From positions 20,451,536 to 20,515,535 of the forward strand of contig NC_134524.1 in NCBI RefSeq assembly GCF_027942865.1: a stretch of DNA of 64,000 nucleotides. The letters are read 5' to 3'. This stretch comes from Odontesthes bonariensis (lineage: Eukaryota; Chordata; Actinopteri; Atheriniformes; Atherinopsidae). Made by a program: the position numbers and the translations under genes. A model generated the notes under the pieces. It searched no databases. It had not been told where the DNA came from and was given only the letters and a program-made list of their open reading frames with translations. This document shows, one piece after another, positions 33,221-44,639 of the stretch; position 1 is the first letter of the stretch; every line of letters starts with the position of its first letter.

Positions 33221-35639
33221 ATGACTTCCCTTCAGTTCGCCTCATATCTGACTTGTGTGCTCATGTGGAGAATAGGTATGTTGCTGACACATTTGCATTC
33301 TGATCTGGAGTTGACCTTCGTTTACTTTTGTTTATCTTCATCTTTGATAAACTTGTTTTGTGGTATGAGATGCTCATTTCATTGGCCTCTTTTCTCCTCA
33401 GCCTTTGCATCTGAGCCTAAATCGTCTGTTCCCGTGCATCGACAGCGTGGCTTTATATCAGCAAACGTTGGTGGGAAAGTCACCTTGCGATGTTTCTACA
33501 AAGGTGAAGCTTCAGCTATGTTTTACTGGTACAAACACACCCTGGGACACAAACCAAATCTGATCTCCGCCTTCTACAGACACAATGAAAATGCAACGTT
33601 TTTTGATGAATTCAGAAACAATCCGAGGTTTTCTCTGGAAGGTAAAAATGGGAAGAACCACTTGACGATAACAGATTTACAAATTTCTGACTCGGCTACC
33701 TATTACTGCGTCAGTCACAAGGCGTATAAGTTTGAGTTTGACGAAGGAACCACAGTGAATGTAAAAGGTTCAGGCTTGAACATCCAGGCTTCGGTCCATC
33801 AGCCAGGAGGCTCTGAGACTCTGAACTGTACAGTTCACACTGGGACCTGTGATGGGAAGCACAGCGTTTACTGGTTTAAAGACTCTGAGGAGTCACATGC
33901 AGGACTCCTTTATACCGAGGGAGGCAGGAATGATAAATGTGAGAGAAATTCCAACACACAAACGCACACCTGTGTGTTCAACCTTCCGACGGAGAACCTG
34001 AATGCGTCTTGTGCTGGGACCCACTACTGTGCTGTTGCCTCGTGTGGACACATCGTGTTTGGAAACGGGAACAAGCCGGATTTCACACGTGAGTAACAAT
34101 GCGACTAAAGTTTTTTAAGAAGCATTTTCCGATCAAACCTCGCCAAACAGAATTAAAGTCTGAAAACGATGCTGAAATTGTAGAGAGTACAAACTCTAAA
34201 TTGATAAATAGACTTCTTGTCTTGAAGTCTAAGAACCTTTTTCAACCCTTTTTCAGTTACTGATGAATATTAACGTGTCAAAAACACAACACGATATTGT
34301 CACGGCGGGATATTTTTCACTCATTTTTCCACCTGAGACATCATTTCAACACATTTGATATTTCATGTGAATTTGTTGAAAATATCCCAACAAATAATAC
34401 TTTTTTTTTTTTTTTTTTTAAAAAAAGGTCCACCATACATCAAAGTGTAGGGTTCCCTTTTTGTTACAGGGATGTGTTTTTTTGCAGGACATTCAAAAAA
34501 ATTGGAAAGTTAAAGTATTTAAATTAAAGGGATAGTTCGCCTCTTTTGACATGAAGCTGTATGACATCCCATATTAGCAATATCGTTTATGAACATTGAC
34601 TTACCCCCCGCTGCGTCCTGTGAGCAGAGTTCCAGCCTCGTTTTGGCGTTGACGAAGGTAGTCCGGCTAGTTGGCTGGGGTCCCGAAAATAAAGCGTCTT
34701 GCTTCTCAAAACAATATGCGTTCAAAAGAGTAATACATTCGCATCTCAAAATCGTCCGTCCAGAAAAAGTCAGACCTCACAATCGCTTGGCGCAAACGCT
34801 TTATTTTCGGGACCCTAGCAAACTAGCCGGACTACCTTCGTCACCCGCCAGGGGGTAAGTCAATGTTCATAAATGATATTGCTAATATAGGATGTCAGAC
34901 AGCTTCATCTCAAAAGAGACGAACTATCCCTTTAAGGGGACGGATTTTACAGATGTACATGTGAATGCACTCAAGTACACACGCCACACAACACGTATGT
35001 CTAATGAAACCCAGACTTGTCCCGATTTTACCCCAACAAGAAGAAGAAAATGTCTTTTCAACCATAAGAATAAAATAAAATTAAAAAAAAGGTCAGTGTG
35101 CACTCAAAGCTGTGTAATGTCCTGTGATTCCTGTCTCTCTGCAGCTCAGCTGAACTCTGCCGACTTTCTCCTCCATTTCTTATACGGAGCTCTGGCATTC
35201 ACCACCATCCTGAACGCTTTTATGGCTTTCTCCGTGTACAAGCTGAAAAGGAGATCCCACCGTCCGTTTACAGGTAATTCACACTGTTGAGACCAACAGC
35301 TTAATCACTGAAGAAGAACTTTCTTAAAAAGGAAAAAAAATTAAAAATTCTGTTTTACAGCAGAGTCGGCTGCAAGACGTTCAGATCCCCCCACAGCTGG
35401 TGCTGAGGTGATTCTTAATTATTCAAGTTGAACTAACTCATAAAAAAATATCGAATGGGGCTTTTTATCCACATTGTGAATCACTAATATATATATATCT
35501 GTTTGTGTGTGTACACCAGGGTTGCCAAGATGCAGACAACCTTCATTATGCTGCTGTAAGGACACAAAGGTTCAAAAGACCAAGAAGTCAAAGGAACGAA
35601 ACTTTGAATCAGTGTGTGTACTCCACTGTGAGGAGTTAG
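33221..35639 (+). CDS. NITR-like inhibitory Ig receptor, two V-type domains, ITIM tail
   Basis: Intact single-pass membrane receptor of 345 residues. Exons: 33,221-33,275; 33,402-34,088 (687 nt); 35,145-35,273; 35,361-35,407; 35,520-35,639. Phases are 1,1,1,0. Residues 1-21 form a signal peptide. The large exon encodes two Ig domains together: the first with C49, FYWYK and DSATYYC, ending in a J-like FDEGT; the second with TLNCTVHTGTC, VYWFK and THYCAVASCG, ending in a J-like FGNGNK. Transmembrane about 258-282, followed by KLKRRSHR. The tail has LHYAAV (Y316, true ITIM) and CVYSTV (Y340, ITIM-like), which would recruit SHP phosphatases and dampen activation. The two J-like ends and tail match novel immune-type receptors (NITR) best; exact membership is inferred. 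Poly(A) signal at 35,711. The intron at 34,089-35,144 holds a foldback MITE. Confidence 0.9.
34528..34931. mobile_element. TTAA foldback MITE with long inverted ends
   Basis: TTAA at 34,524-34,527 and 34,932-34,935. The two ends are near-perfect inverted repeats over about 85 bases (start AGGGATAGTTCGCCTC, through TTATGAACATTGACTTACC), so single strands could form a long hairpin. Sits in the intron before the transmembrane exon of the NITR-like gene. A truncated relative is at 13,132. Confidence 0.85.
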
Positions 35640-35710
35640 AAGTGCACGTTTCATCTTTATTCTGTATCATTCTGTTAACATGTTTAAAGACCATGTAAAT
35701 GAAGATGATC

Positions 35711-35716
35711 AATAAA
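35711..35716 (+). terminator. poly(A) signal of NITR-like gene
   Basis: AATAAA 72 bases after the stop codon, followed by an A run. Confidence 0.75.
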
Positions 35717-38224
35717 AAAAAAATATGGGGTTGTTGTAAATGACCAACAGCTTCTTTATAGGTTAGTTAAGTTCCATCTGTGTCTCGTGTTTTTTTTTTC
35801 AGACCTGCAGCAAGTCTGTCTTTACTTAGTGGGACATCGACCAAACCCTTGTCTCTTGAATGGTACTTTTCTTTTTTTCCTCTTAAGACTTGTAAATATA
35901 CTCGTGATGACAGTTACATGAAACTCTGCAAGACTGTACTTCTATGATAAAAAGCGTTTAGTGTCCATGTAAAGGAAAACAAAAAAACAATTAAGAGTTA
36001 CAGTGAGCGGTGGAAAGAGGACCCAAATGTAGACACGGATTCTGATGGGAGGTTGAAGGGTGAGCTCAACTGCATTTATTCTTAAACAGCAACAAAAAAA
36101 ACCCACAGATGAGCTGGAACACCACAAAAGCAAACTCATAAAAACAAAAACCTAAGAACAGACAAAACCTGACTATGACAATAGACATGAACTGGAAGCA
36201 AACATGGAGTTGTTACAGCAAAAATCTGACAGTGACTGTGAGAAACCAGAGATCTTAGATACTGTGGGGGAGCTGATTAGTGAATGTTTGCAGCTGAGGA
36301 TGATGGACAGGTGACAGGTGTGGCAGTGGAGCTTATGACCAGATCAGAGGGGAACTGAGGAAAACTGTGGCTGAGAAAGTGGAAGAAGAACAACGCAGAA
36401 CTAAGGCAAGACAAGATTACTGACCCAAGGACTAATAAAGGCTAACCACGAGAGAAACAGCTAAAGACTGGATCAATAAAAAGTGAAGAAAACCTGATAA
36501 CAAAGAAATGACAGACAGAGTGAAACCGAGAAATAATCAAACCAGAAATCCGAAGAACGGGAAAATGAAAGCCATGGATCCTGACTTTAAATCAAGTTCA
36601 GGATGTTTATGTTTCATGATGATGTGTTGTGAGAGGAATCTGTCTTTTGTTTCATTTCATGTTATTCCATTCTTAGCCTCCCTTGTGGTCTGCGGTCAGA
36701 AGATGAAATCTCACCATGGTCAATGCAGATTCACATGTTTCCAAGCCTCTGATCTGTGTGCTTTCAAACAGTAAATCTTCTTCCCAATACCTTGTTTTCT
36801 ACAATGGCAACTTTATTTAAATTTTTTTCTATGAATAACATTGATTTGTAACTTTGTTTCTACAAAGATACATTATTATTCTGCTACGCTGATTTGTAAA
36901 AATGTATAAACTGCAATCAAAATATCAAACTGATCGCTATTCTTATCTAATAAATTACAAATGACAAAGTTCAGTGAAAGTAAATGAGCCTGTGTGTTGG
37001 TAAAAAGCTTTATGACTTCATTTGGATCTCGATTCGACACAGAAATTAAGATGTCATTAAGTGAGACTTGATGACCTTGGATTCTAATATTTGAATTCCA
37101 GCATTCTTCGAATTGCTTCAGTAAAATGTAGATGTGTAGATAGAAGTCTCTCTTCCGAGAACCCACCTAAGATCAGCTTTGAGGGCCGGTGCATCCTTCA
37201 CTGGAGGGTTTTTGTCATCTTCAGGTCCAACAAGACAAGCACAGACACAAGTCAGTCCAAAGAGGAGATGATTGATAACTTTCACCAGTGCTGTTCCTGT
37301 GCTGCAATGCACTCTGAATTCTGAATGAAACTCAAACAGATTATTTGGAAATCATCAAAAAGTTGAGCGACAATTTTTACAAGAACTTTAGACATAAAAA
37401 GGCAGATTGAATATAGGTCTGTAATTAGCAGTCCTGGATCAAGAGTAGGTTTTTAAATAAAGGCTAAATTACAGAGGCCTTAAAAGTGTGGTACATAATC
37501 TGTCAACAAAGACAAATTGATCAAATCCAATATGTTATGGCTGATGAAGGGGAAAACCTCCATTAACAGTCTGATTGGGTCTTAAAGTTGATGGTTTCAA
37601 AGAAGCTATTGTTGTTATGCTTGGAGAGCTTGACTGGACAGAAACTACGAGAAAATACAAATCAGGCTCTAAGGATACTTCTGAAGCTCATGTACGTGAT
37701 GATAAATCAGTGACAAAAGTGGGAAAGATTCCATGAATTTTCTCTCTGATAGAAGAAGAAGCTCATGGAATCATCACTACTGAGAGTTGAAGGAAGACAT
37801 GGCTCGACACAGTGAGGACTCTAAGTCAGCCTGGCTACAGTGCTGAAAAAAAACTCGGAACTGTTCTTATTCTCTTCTATCAATGATCAGTCATTCTAGC
37901 TTTGCAAAGGACGTTCTCATATGTTGTAAAACTATCTTTCCAGACTAACTGAGATTCTTCTAAGTTAGAGGAACGCCATTTTCTTTCCAACTTTCTTATG
38001 GTCAGCTTTAAAGCACGCAGCTGTGAATTAAACCAAGGAGCCAGCCTGTTCTGACTGAAACATCCTTTTTTTTTTTTTTTAGAGGGGCAACATTGTCCAG
38101 TGCTGTACGTATTAAAGTCGTAGTGCTGTCAACAAGGCAATCAAGTTTTGCAGGAGTAACGTTTGGGGGTAAAGGTCGCAGCACTGTTGGATTTGCATAA
38201 TGACAAGGGAATTGATTCTTCCCC
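35717..38224. other. intergenic, repeat-like
   Basis: No gene is supported. Parts (36,000-36,500 and 37,400-38,200) resemble non-coding stretches of dispersed fish repeats, but without clear ends. A T homopolymer lies at 38,067-38,081. Confidence 0.4.
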
Positions 38225-41200
38225 CCCATGAGCTGTTACCTTACCGTGGTGGGGGGCTTTGCGTGCCCAAATGAGTCTGGGAGCTATGTTGCCTGGGGCT
38301 TTAAGCCCCTGGTAGGGTCACCCATGGCAAATAGATCCTAGATGAGGGACCAGACAAAGAACAGCTCACAAGACCCTGTATGATGGAAAAAACCATTGGA
38401 CACCGTGTTCCTTCGCCCGGGCGTGGGTTACCGGTGCCTCCCCCTGGAGCCAGGCCCAGGGGTGGGGCCCGCCAGCGAGCGCCTGGTGGCCGGGTCTGTG
38501 CCCGTGGGGCTCGGTCGTGCACAGCCCGAAGAAACGACACGGGTCCCCCTTCCGACAGGCTCACCACCCGTGGGAGGGGCCAAGGTGGTCGGGTGCATTG
38601 TGAGCTGGGTGGCAGCCGAAGGCGGAGACCTTGGCGGTCTGATCCTCGGCTACTGAAGCTGGCTCTTGTGACGTGGAACGTCACCTCTCTGCTGGGGAAG
38701 GAGCCTGAGCTAGTGCGCGAGGCTGAGCGGTTCCGGCTAGATATAGTCGGACTCACCTCGACGCATGGCTTGGGCTCCGGAACTAGCCTCCTCGAGAGGG
38801 GTTGGACTCTCTTCCACTCTGGAGTTGCCCGTGGTGAGAGGCGTAGAGCAGGTGTGGGCATACTTATTGCCCCCCGGCTGTGCGCCTGTACATTGGGGTT
38901 TACCCCGGTAGACGAGAGGGTAGCCTCCCTCCGCCTTAGGGTGGGGGGACGGGTCCTGACTGTTGTTTGTGCTTATGCACCGAACGGCAGTTCAGAGTAC
39001 CCACCCTTTTGGGAGTCCCTGGAGGAGGCACTGGAGAGTGCTCCTCCGGGAGACTCCCTCGTCCTGCTGGGGGACTTCAATGCTCACGTGGGCAATGACA
39101 GTGAGACCTGGAGGGGCGTGATTGGGAGGAACGGCCCCCCCGATCTGAATCAGAGTAGTGTTTTGTTGTTGGACTTCTGTGCTTGTCATGGACTTTCCAT
39201 AACGAACACCATGTTCAGGCATAAGGGTGTCCATATGTGCACTTGGCACCAGAACACCCTAGGCCGCAGCTCGATGATCGACCTTGTGGTTGTATCTTCG
39301 GACTTGCGGCCGTATGTCCTGGACACTCGGGTGAAGAGAGGGGCGGAGCTGTCAACTGATCACCACCTGGTGGCGAGTTGGCTCCGCTGGTGGGGGAGGA
39401 AGCCGGTCAGACCTGGCAGGCCCAAACGTATTGTGAGGGTCTGTTGGGAACGGCTGGCAGAATCCCCTGTAAGGAGGAGTTTCAACTCCCACCTCTGGCA
39501 GAGCTTCAACCATGTCCCGGGGGAGGTGGGGGACATTGAGCCCGAATGGGCCATGTTCCATGCCTCCATTGTTGAGGTGGCCGACCGGAGCTGTGGCTGT
39601 AAGGTGGTCGGTGCCTGTCGTGGCGGCAACCCCCGAACCCGCTGGTGGACACCAGTAGTGAGGGAAACCGTCAAGCTGAAGAAGGAGTCCTATCGGGCCT
39701 TTTTGGCCAGTGGGACTCTGGAAGCAGCTGATGGGTACCGATAGGCCAAGCGGAACGCAGCCTCGGCGGTTGCTGAGGCAAAAACTCGGGCTCGGGAGGA
39801 GTTCGGGGAGGCCATGGAGAATGATTTCCGGACGGCCTCGAGGAGTTTCTGGTCCACCATCCGGCGGCTCAGGGGGGGAAAGCGGTGCAACGTCAACACC
39901 GTGTATGGTGAGGGCGAGGCTCTGCTGTCTTCAACTAGGGACGTCGTGAGTCGGTGGGGGGAATACTTCGAGGGCCTCCTCAATCCTACCGACACGCCTT
40001 CCGATGAGGAAGCAGAGTTGGGGAGCTCGGACGTGGGGCCTCCCATCTCTGGGGCTGAGGTTTCCGAGGTGGTTAAAAAGCTCCTCGGTGGCGGGGCCCC
40101 GGGGGTGGATGAGGTCCGTCCTGAGTTCCTCAAGGCTCTGGATGTTGTAGGGCTGTCTTGGTTGACACGCCTCTGCAGCATCGCGTGGACATCGGGGGCA
40201 GTGCCTCTGGACTGGCCGATCGGGGTGGTGGTCCCCCTCTTTAAAAAGGGGGACCGGAGGGTGTGTTCCAACTATAGGGGGATCACACTCCTCAGCCTCC
40301 CTGGTAAGGTCTTTTCGGGGGTACTGGAGAGGAGGATCCGCCAGATAGTCGAATCTCGGATTCAGGAGGTGCAGTGTGGTTTTCGTCCTGGCCGTGGAAC
40401 AGTGGACCAGCTCTATACCCTCGGCAGGATCCTGGAGGGTGCATGGGAGTTCGCCCAACCGGTCTACATGTGTTTTGTGGACTTGGAGAGGGCGTTCGAC
40501 CGTGGGACCGGGGACTCCTGTGGGGGGTGCTCCGGGAGTATGGAGTGCCGGACTCCTTGATATGGGCTGTTCGGTCTCTGTATGACCGGTGTCAGAGTTT
40601 GGTCCGCATTGCCGGCAGTAAGTCGGACATGTTTCCTGTGAGGGTTGGACTCCGTCAGGGCTGCCCTTTGTCACCGATTCTGTTCATAATTTTTATGGAC
40701 AGAATTTCTAGGCGCAGCCAGGGCGTTGAGGGGGTCCGTTTTGGCGACCTCAGAATCGGGTCTCTGCTTTTTGCGGAAGATGTGGTTCTGTTGGCTTCAT
40801 CGGGCCGTGACCTTCAGCTCTCACTGGAGCGGTTCGCAGCCGAGTGTGAAGCGGCTGGGATGAGAATCAGCACCTCCAAATCTGAGACCATGGTCTTCGG
40901 CCGGAAAAGGGTGGAATGCTCTCTCCGGGTCGGGAATGAGATCCTTCCCCAAGTGGAGGAGTTCAAGTATCTCGGGGTCTTGTTCACGAGTGGGGGACGA
41001 ATGGAGCAGGAGATTGACAGGCGGATCGGTGCGGCGTCCGCAGTGATGCAGGCTCTGCACCGGCCCGTCGTGGTAAGAAGGAGCTGAGCCAGAAGGTGAA
41101 GCTCTTGATTTACCGGTCAATCTATGTTCCTACCCTCACCTATGGTCACGAGCTGTGGGTAGTGACCGAAAGAACGAGATCGCGAATACAAGCGGCCGAA

Positions 41201-41520
41201 ATGAGTTTCTTCCGCAGGGTGTCTGGGCTCTCCCTTAGAGATAGGGTGAGAAGCTCGGTCATCCGGGAGGGGCTCGGAGTAGAACCGCTGCTCCTCCGCA
41301 TCGAGAGGAGTCAGATGAGGTGGCTCGGGCATCTGGTTAGGATGCCTCCTGGATGCCTCCCTGGTGAGGTGTTCCGGGCCCGTCCCACTGGGAGGAGGCC
41401 CCGGGGAAGACCCAGGACACGTTGGAGAGACTATGTTTCTCGGCTGGCCTGGGAACCCCTCGGGGTCCCCCCAGAAGAGCTGGAGGAAGTGGCCGGGGAA
41501 AGGGACGTCTGGGTCTCTCA
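38225..41520 (+). mobile_element. near full-length but dead RTE-type LINE
   Basis: Encodes an apurinic endonuclease then reverse transcriptase. The frame opens at 38,380; endonuclease motifs are [17 protein letters not shown] and [10 protein letters not shown]. Reverse transcriptase motifs are VVPLFKKGDRR, GITLLSLPGK, CGFRPGRGT and LRQGCPLSPILF. Breaks: TAG stop at 39,742-39,744 (a probable CAG to TAG change), a frameshift near 40,505 at the AFDR motif, and another near 41,075 after PVVV. The catalytic FADD box reads FAED (near 40,775), losing the first Asp. The C-terminal part GRRPRGRPRTRW is present; the last residues and 3' tail are lost after about 41,515. Clade RTE/Rex3-like is inferred from motif pattern. 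Confidence 0.88.
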
Positions 41521-41769
41521 GCAATCTCTGGTGGAAACCTACTTTTAATACATTTCCTCTCAGTAGTCAAGTAATATAAACTCAACAGTTATCAAAAAAT
41601 GCTCAGATAAGACAGGGTTATGAGGAAATACTGTTAACGGTTAACTCTCAACCTCAAGGTTTTACTCAGCATTTATCTATATAGATACTTTTTAAAGAAA
41701 AATGTTCACATTACATTTCACAATGAATTACATTTTTTTGGGGGTATGATGACAGTAGAGATTATTCTG
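41521..41769. other. spacer between LINE and receptor triplication
   Basis: AT-rich, unlike the sequence in front of copies B and C; the duplicated unit starts near 41,770. Confidence 0.5.
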
Positions 41770-41947
41770 ATGGAGATCAGAAATAGTCTGAAGACAACTG
41801 AAAAGCATTGTTACCACCAGCTTTCAAAACTCTTATTTTCAATCATCCTGTTTCATCTGACACAGGGTGATTAGTTTCCAACCACCATCTGAGAACTCTA
41901 TTGCATCTGTACGTCACTGTGCTTGACAAAATGAAGAAGAAAAAACA

Positions 41948-41974
41948 CCCCGCCCCTACGGACCTCTTTATAAG
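41948..41974 (+). promoter_or_regulatory. core promoter of receptor A (GC box + TATA)
   Basis: CCCCGCCCCT at 41,948-41,957 and TTTATAAG at 41,967-41,974, 44 bases before the start codon. The same pair is kept in B and C, which supports function. Confidence 0.6.
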
Positions 41975-42017
41975 AGCTGAGAGGATCACACGTCACAGTG
42001 ACATGGTTAGACACACG

Positions 42018-44213
42018 ATGAGGATCTTTATCCTGATAACAGCTTTGTTTCTCTGCAGCCTCAGTAAGTACTGCCACCTGTAGTCACAGGAGCCGCTGAA
42101 TGTTCAGTGCGTGATGTTCTCTCTGCTGTTTGTTTCAGGCTGGATCTGTGGGTCTGACACTGTGGAGGTCCAGTCCGGTGAAGACGTCACTCTGCTGTGC
42201 TCCAACATTTCCACATCTCAGACCCAGACAGACTGGTTCAGAGTGGTCAACGGAACTGAACCCAGCTGTATCGCCTCTACGTTTGACGCTCATGATGAAG
42301 CTTCATTCTGTGATGGATTTCAAGGTGGAAAATTTGAGATGAGCTCCAACGTCACCACTGTCTTTCTGAAAATCAAACGAGTGGATTTCTCTGACTCCGG
42401 GCTGTATTTCTGTGGATTCTACCTCATGAGACACACAGTCCTTGTCAGTGCAGCAGAGTTAATCGTTCCAGGTAAGATTGGGGTCATTTGTGTAATATTG
42501 ACTTTGGTTTTTCCTCGTTATATAGAAAAATGATCATCAGATTTATGATGATTTATCATCACAAACCAATTTTTCTCATCATGTGAATTGTAAATCTCAA
42601 AGTTATCATCACAGAAGCATGAAAACAGCCCAGACAAACAGGGCATTCATATTAATCAATTTAGATCACACCAGTGTTTTTATTTGCAGGTGACGATGAA
42701 TCTGATGAAAAGGCACATTTGAACCCTGAAAGTAAGGTTCCTCCTTCTCTGAAGATTTATCTCACATCACTGTCGTCATTGCCGTATCAACCAAACATGA
42801 AGCAGCCGCATTGAAATGTTGTGTGTGTAAATGTCTTGTAGAAGAAGCTGATAGAATGAAAGACCTGATGAGTGTGATCCTGGGAGCTCTGGCTGTTTTC
42901 CTCACTGTAGTAGTCATTGTTCTGGTTGTGAGAATCAGGAGACTTCAGACAGGTACAGCTGACTGTTGCTAATGCACATCCTTCTGTAAGCTGGAGGCTA
43001 AATCTACAAGAAGTTATAGAGACAGTAATAATTAACTCATCCTCCTTTTGTATTTACCTTTTAGCTGCGAGGGAAGAACAGCCGCTAAAAGAGAGCAAGG
43101 TGAACCTATTTCTATGAAACTTTATTCTTTAAAAAAAAAGCATTTAATTAAATTTAAAAGCATTAAAATATGATTCATCTGTGAATAACATCTACCTGTG
43201 GCTTCAAACAGTAAGTTCCGACAGGCAGTCATAGTCTCTCATCACTAGTGCTGTGACAGCACATTTTTAAACTCTAGTGTGAACTGTCATTTTCATAACT
43301 TCAATTTCAGTGGTTCTTGTTTACTGTGATGTGTGTAAAAAAGTTAGAACAATACTTGTTACCTTCCTTTTAACGCTGACTTTGCTTTTTCTGATTCAAA
43401 CACTCGACCACGAGTAATTCGATCAAAATAGATCGTTTCTGATGGGCCGTAGAACCAAACCATCTAGTTGTGTGTCGTCTCTGAAGCGTGTTTGCAAAAT
43501 CTGAAATGCTGTTTTTAGTCAAAAAAGTCAATTAAGGTAAGTTAATAAGTGACTGAATACTTTGAACTGAAATGTAACGTCACAGCAGACAGTAAATGGC
43601 AGTAAAGAAGGACTGCAAAGAAGTGAAATAGTCATTTCAAGATTCTGTTGAAGTCAGAGCATTGTCAGCTCTGTTTTTAACTTTCTGTCATTCAGTGCTG
43701 ACTCAGGCTTTAAACTTTATATTGTAATATTCAGGATTTACGCTTGATAACAAAATTACATTTTAAATCTTTACCAAAAGGACGTTTTAAATGTCCAGCA
43801 GTATAAAAGTGTCAGGAAGTATCACAAGAGTCTAAAAAAACCTGTTTAGTTGTTCAGCTTCAAACAAACATATCAGCCCCCCTTCATCAGTGTTCTATCA
43901 CAGCAGGTTATAAATGTTTTAGCACAGCTGGTATTCCATGAAACATCCGGTTCCATCATTTCAGTCAAAATCAACAAAACTTTGATCACAACAATGAAAA
44001 TATCAGTTGGTATGAATAAAGTCCAGCAGTTTTTCACATTTCTGACCAACTCAGCTGCAGTGTGTGACTGAATATTTTCATTTTTTTCAGAATCAGGCCT
44101 CAGACGATCTGAACTACGCCGCTCTAAATTTCCAGGCCAAAGCAAAGAGAAGCCGCCAGCCTGCATCAGAGAGGCAGGTGGAGACACATGTTGTGTATGC
44201 TGCCACCAGATAG
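42018..44213 (+). CDS. inhibitory Ig V-domain receptor, copy A
   Basis: Single-pass immune receptor of 229 residues. Exons: 42,018-42,063; 42,139-42,471; 42,690-42,731; 42,842-42,952; 43,065-43,099; 44,091-44,213. Signal peptide [17 protein letters not shown] domain with C36 and C107 (DSGLYFC), W48, and an extra pair C59/C73; N-glycosylation sites NIST, NGTE, NVTT. Acidic stalk GDDESDEKAHLNPE; transmembrane about 150-171; tail with ITIM LNYAAL (Y198) and a second tyrosine VVYAATR at the C-terminus. Expected to recruit SHP phosphatases at the cell surface; ligand unknown. Two copies follow at 49,782 and 60,153. An in-frame ATG at 42,003 would add MVRHT but is ACG in B and C, so 42,018 is preferred. 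The family is not named with certainty (CD300/NITR-like fish receptors share such tails). Confidence 0.9.
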
Positions 44214-44386
44214 AGTCAGGAAGCAGCTGGAACTGCAGCTGGGAGGCAGGTGGAGCCACATGTTGTGTATGCTGCCACCAGATAGAGTCAGGAAGCAGCT
44301 GGAACTGCAGCTGGGAGGCAGGTGGAGCCACATGTTGTGTATGCTGCCACCAGATAGAGTCAGGAAGCAGCTGGAACTGCAGCTCA
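44171..44386 (+). repeat. 3 x 72-bp tandem repeat across stop codon of receptor A
   Basis: Units start at 44,171, 44,243 and 44,315 with GAGGCAGGTGGAG. Each unit contains the end of the tail (HVVYAATR) and the stop codon in the same frame, because 72 is a multiple of 3. Only the first unit is translated. Copy B has one unit, copy C two. Confidence 0.9.
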
Positions 44387-44460
44387 GAGAGGAACTCAGG
44401 CTTCATCGCGTTCGCCTGCTGATGTATTTCTGTGTGTGTTTGAAAGAGTCCTCAGCAAAA

Positions 44461-44466
44461 AATAAA
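44461..44466 (+). terminator. poly(A) signal of receptor A
   Basis: AATAAA about 250 bases after the stop, kept in copies B (52,109) and C (62,992). Confidence 0.7.
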
Positions 44467-44639
44467 CTGAATGTTCCCGTTTTCAGACTCTTAGTATCTT
44501 GTTCATCCTTTTGTTTTTGTCTCTGCTGCTGCCAAAGCCTGGGTCTACTTTGCAGACTTTCTCATGAAGAGAGTCAAGTGGTCTGCTGTGGGAGGTGTGA
44601 GATACACATTAGTGTCTAACAGGAAGAAACAGCACAGTG

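Noticed and set aside
38301-38861. Minus-strand open frame of 186 codons over the LINE start
   Set aside because: It is the shadow of a GC-rich LINE coding region on the plus strand.
42003-42017. Upstream in-frame ATG of receptor A
   Set aside because: ACG in both other copies; the conserved ATG at 42,018 gives a good signal peptide.
44171-44386. CRISPR-like array
   Set aside because: Units are head-to-tail without spacers, in a vertebrate gene 3' end.
44188-44619. Open frame of 143 codons with three repeats of a 24-residue unit downstream of receptor A, with a similar frame at 62,791-63,150
   Set aside because: It is a second frame of the 72-bp array. It stays open only because 72 is divisible by 3, and there is no splice or start support; the receptor tail frame explains the sequence.
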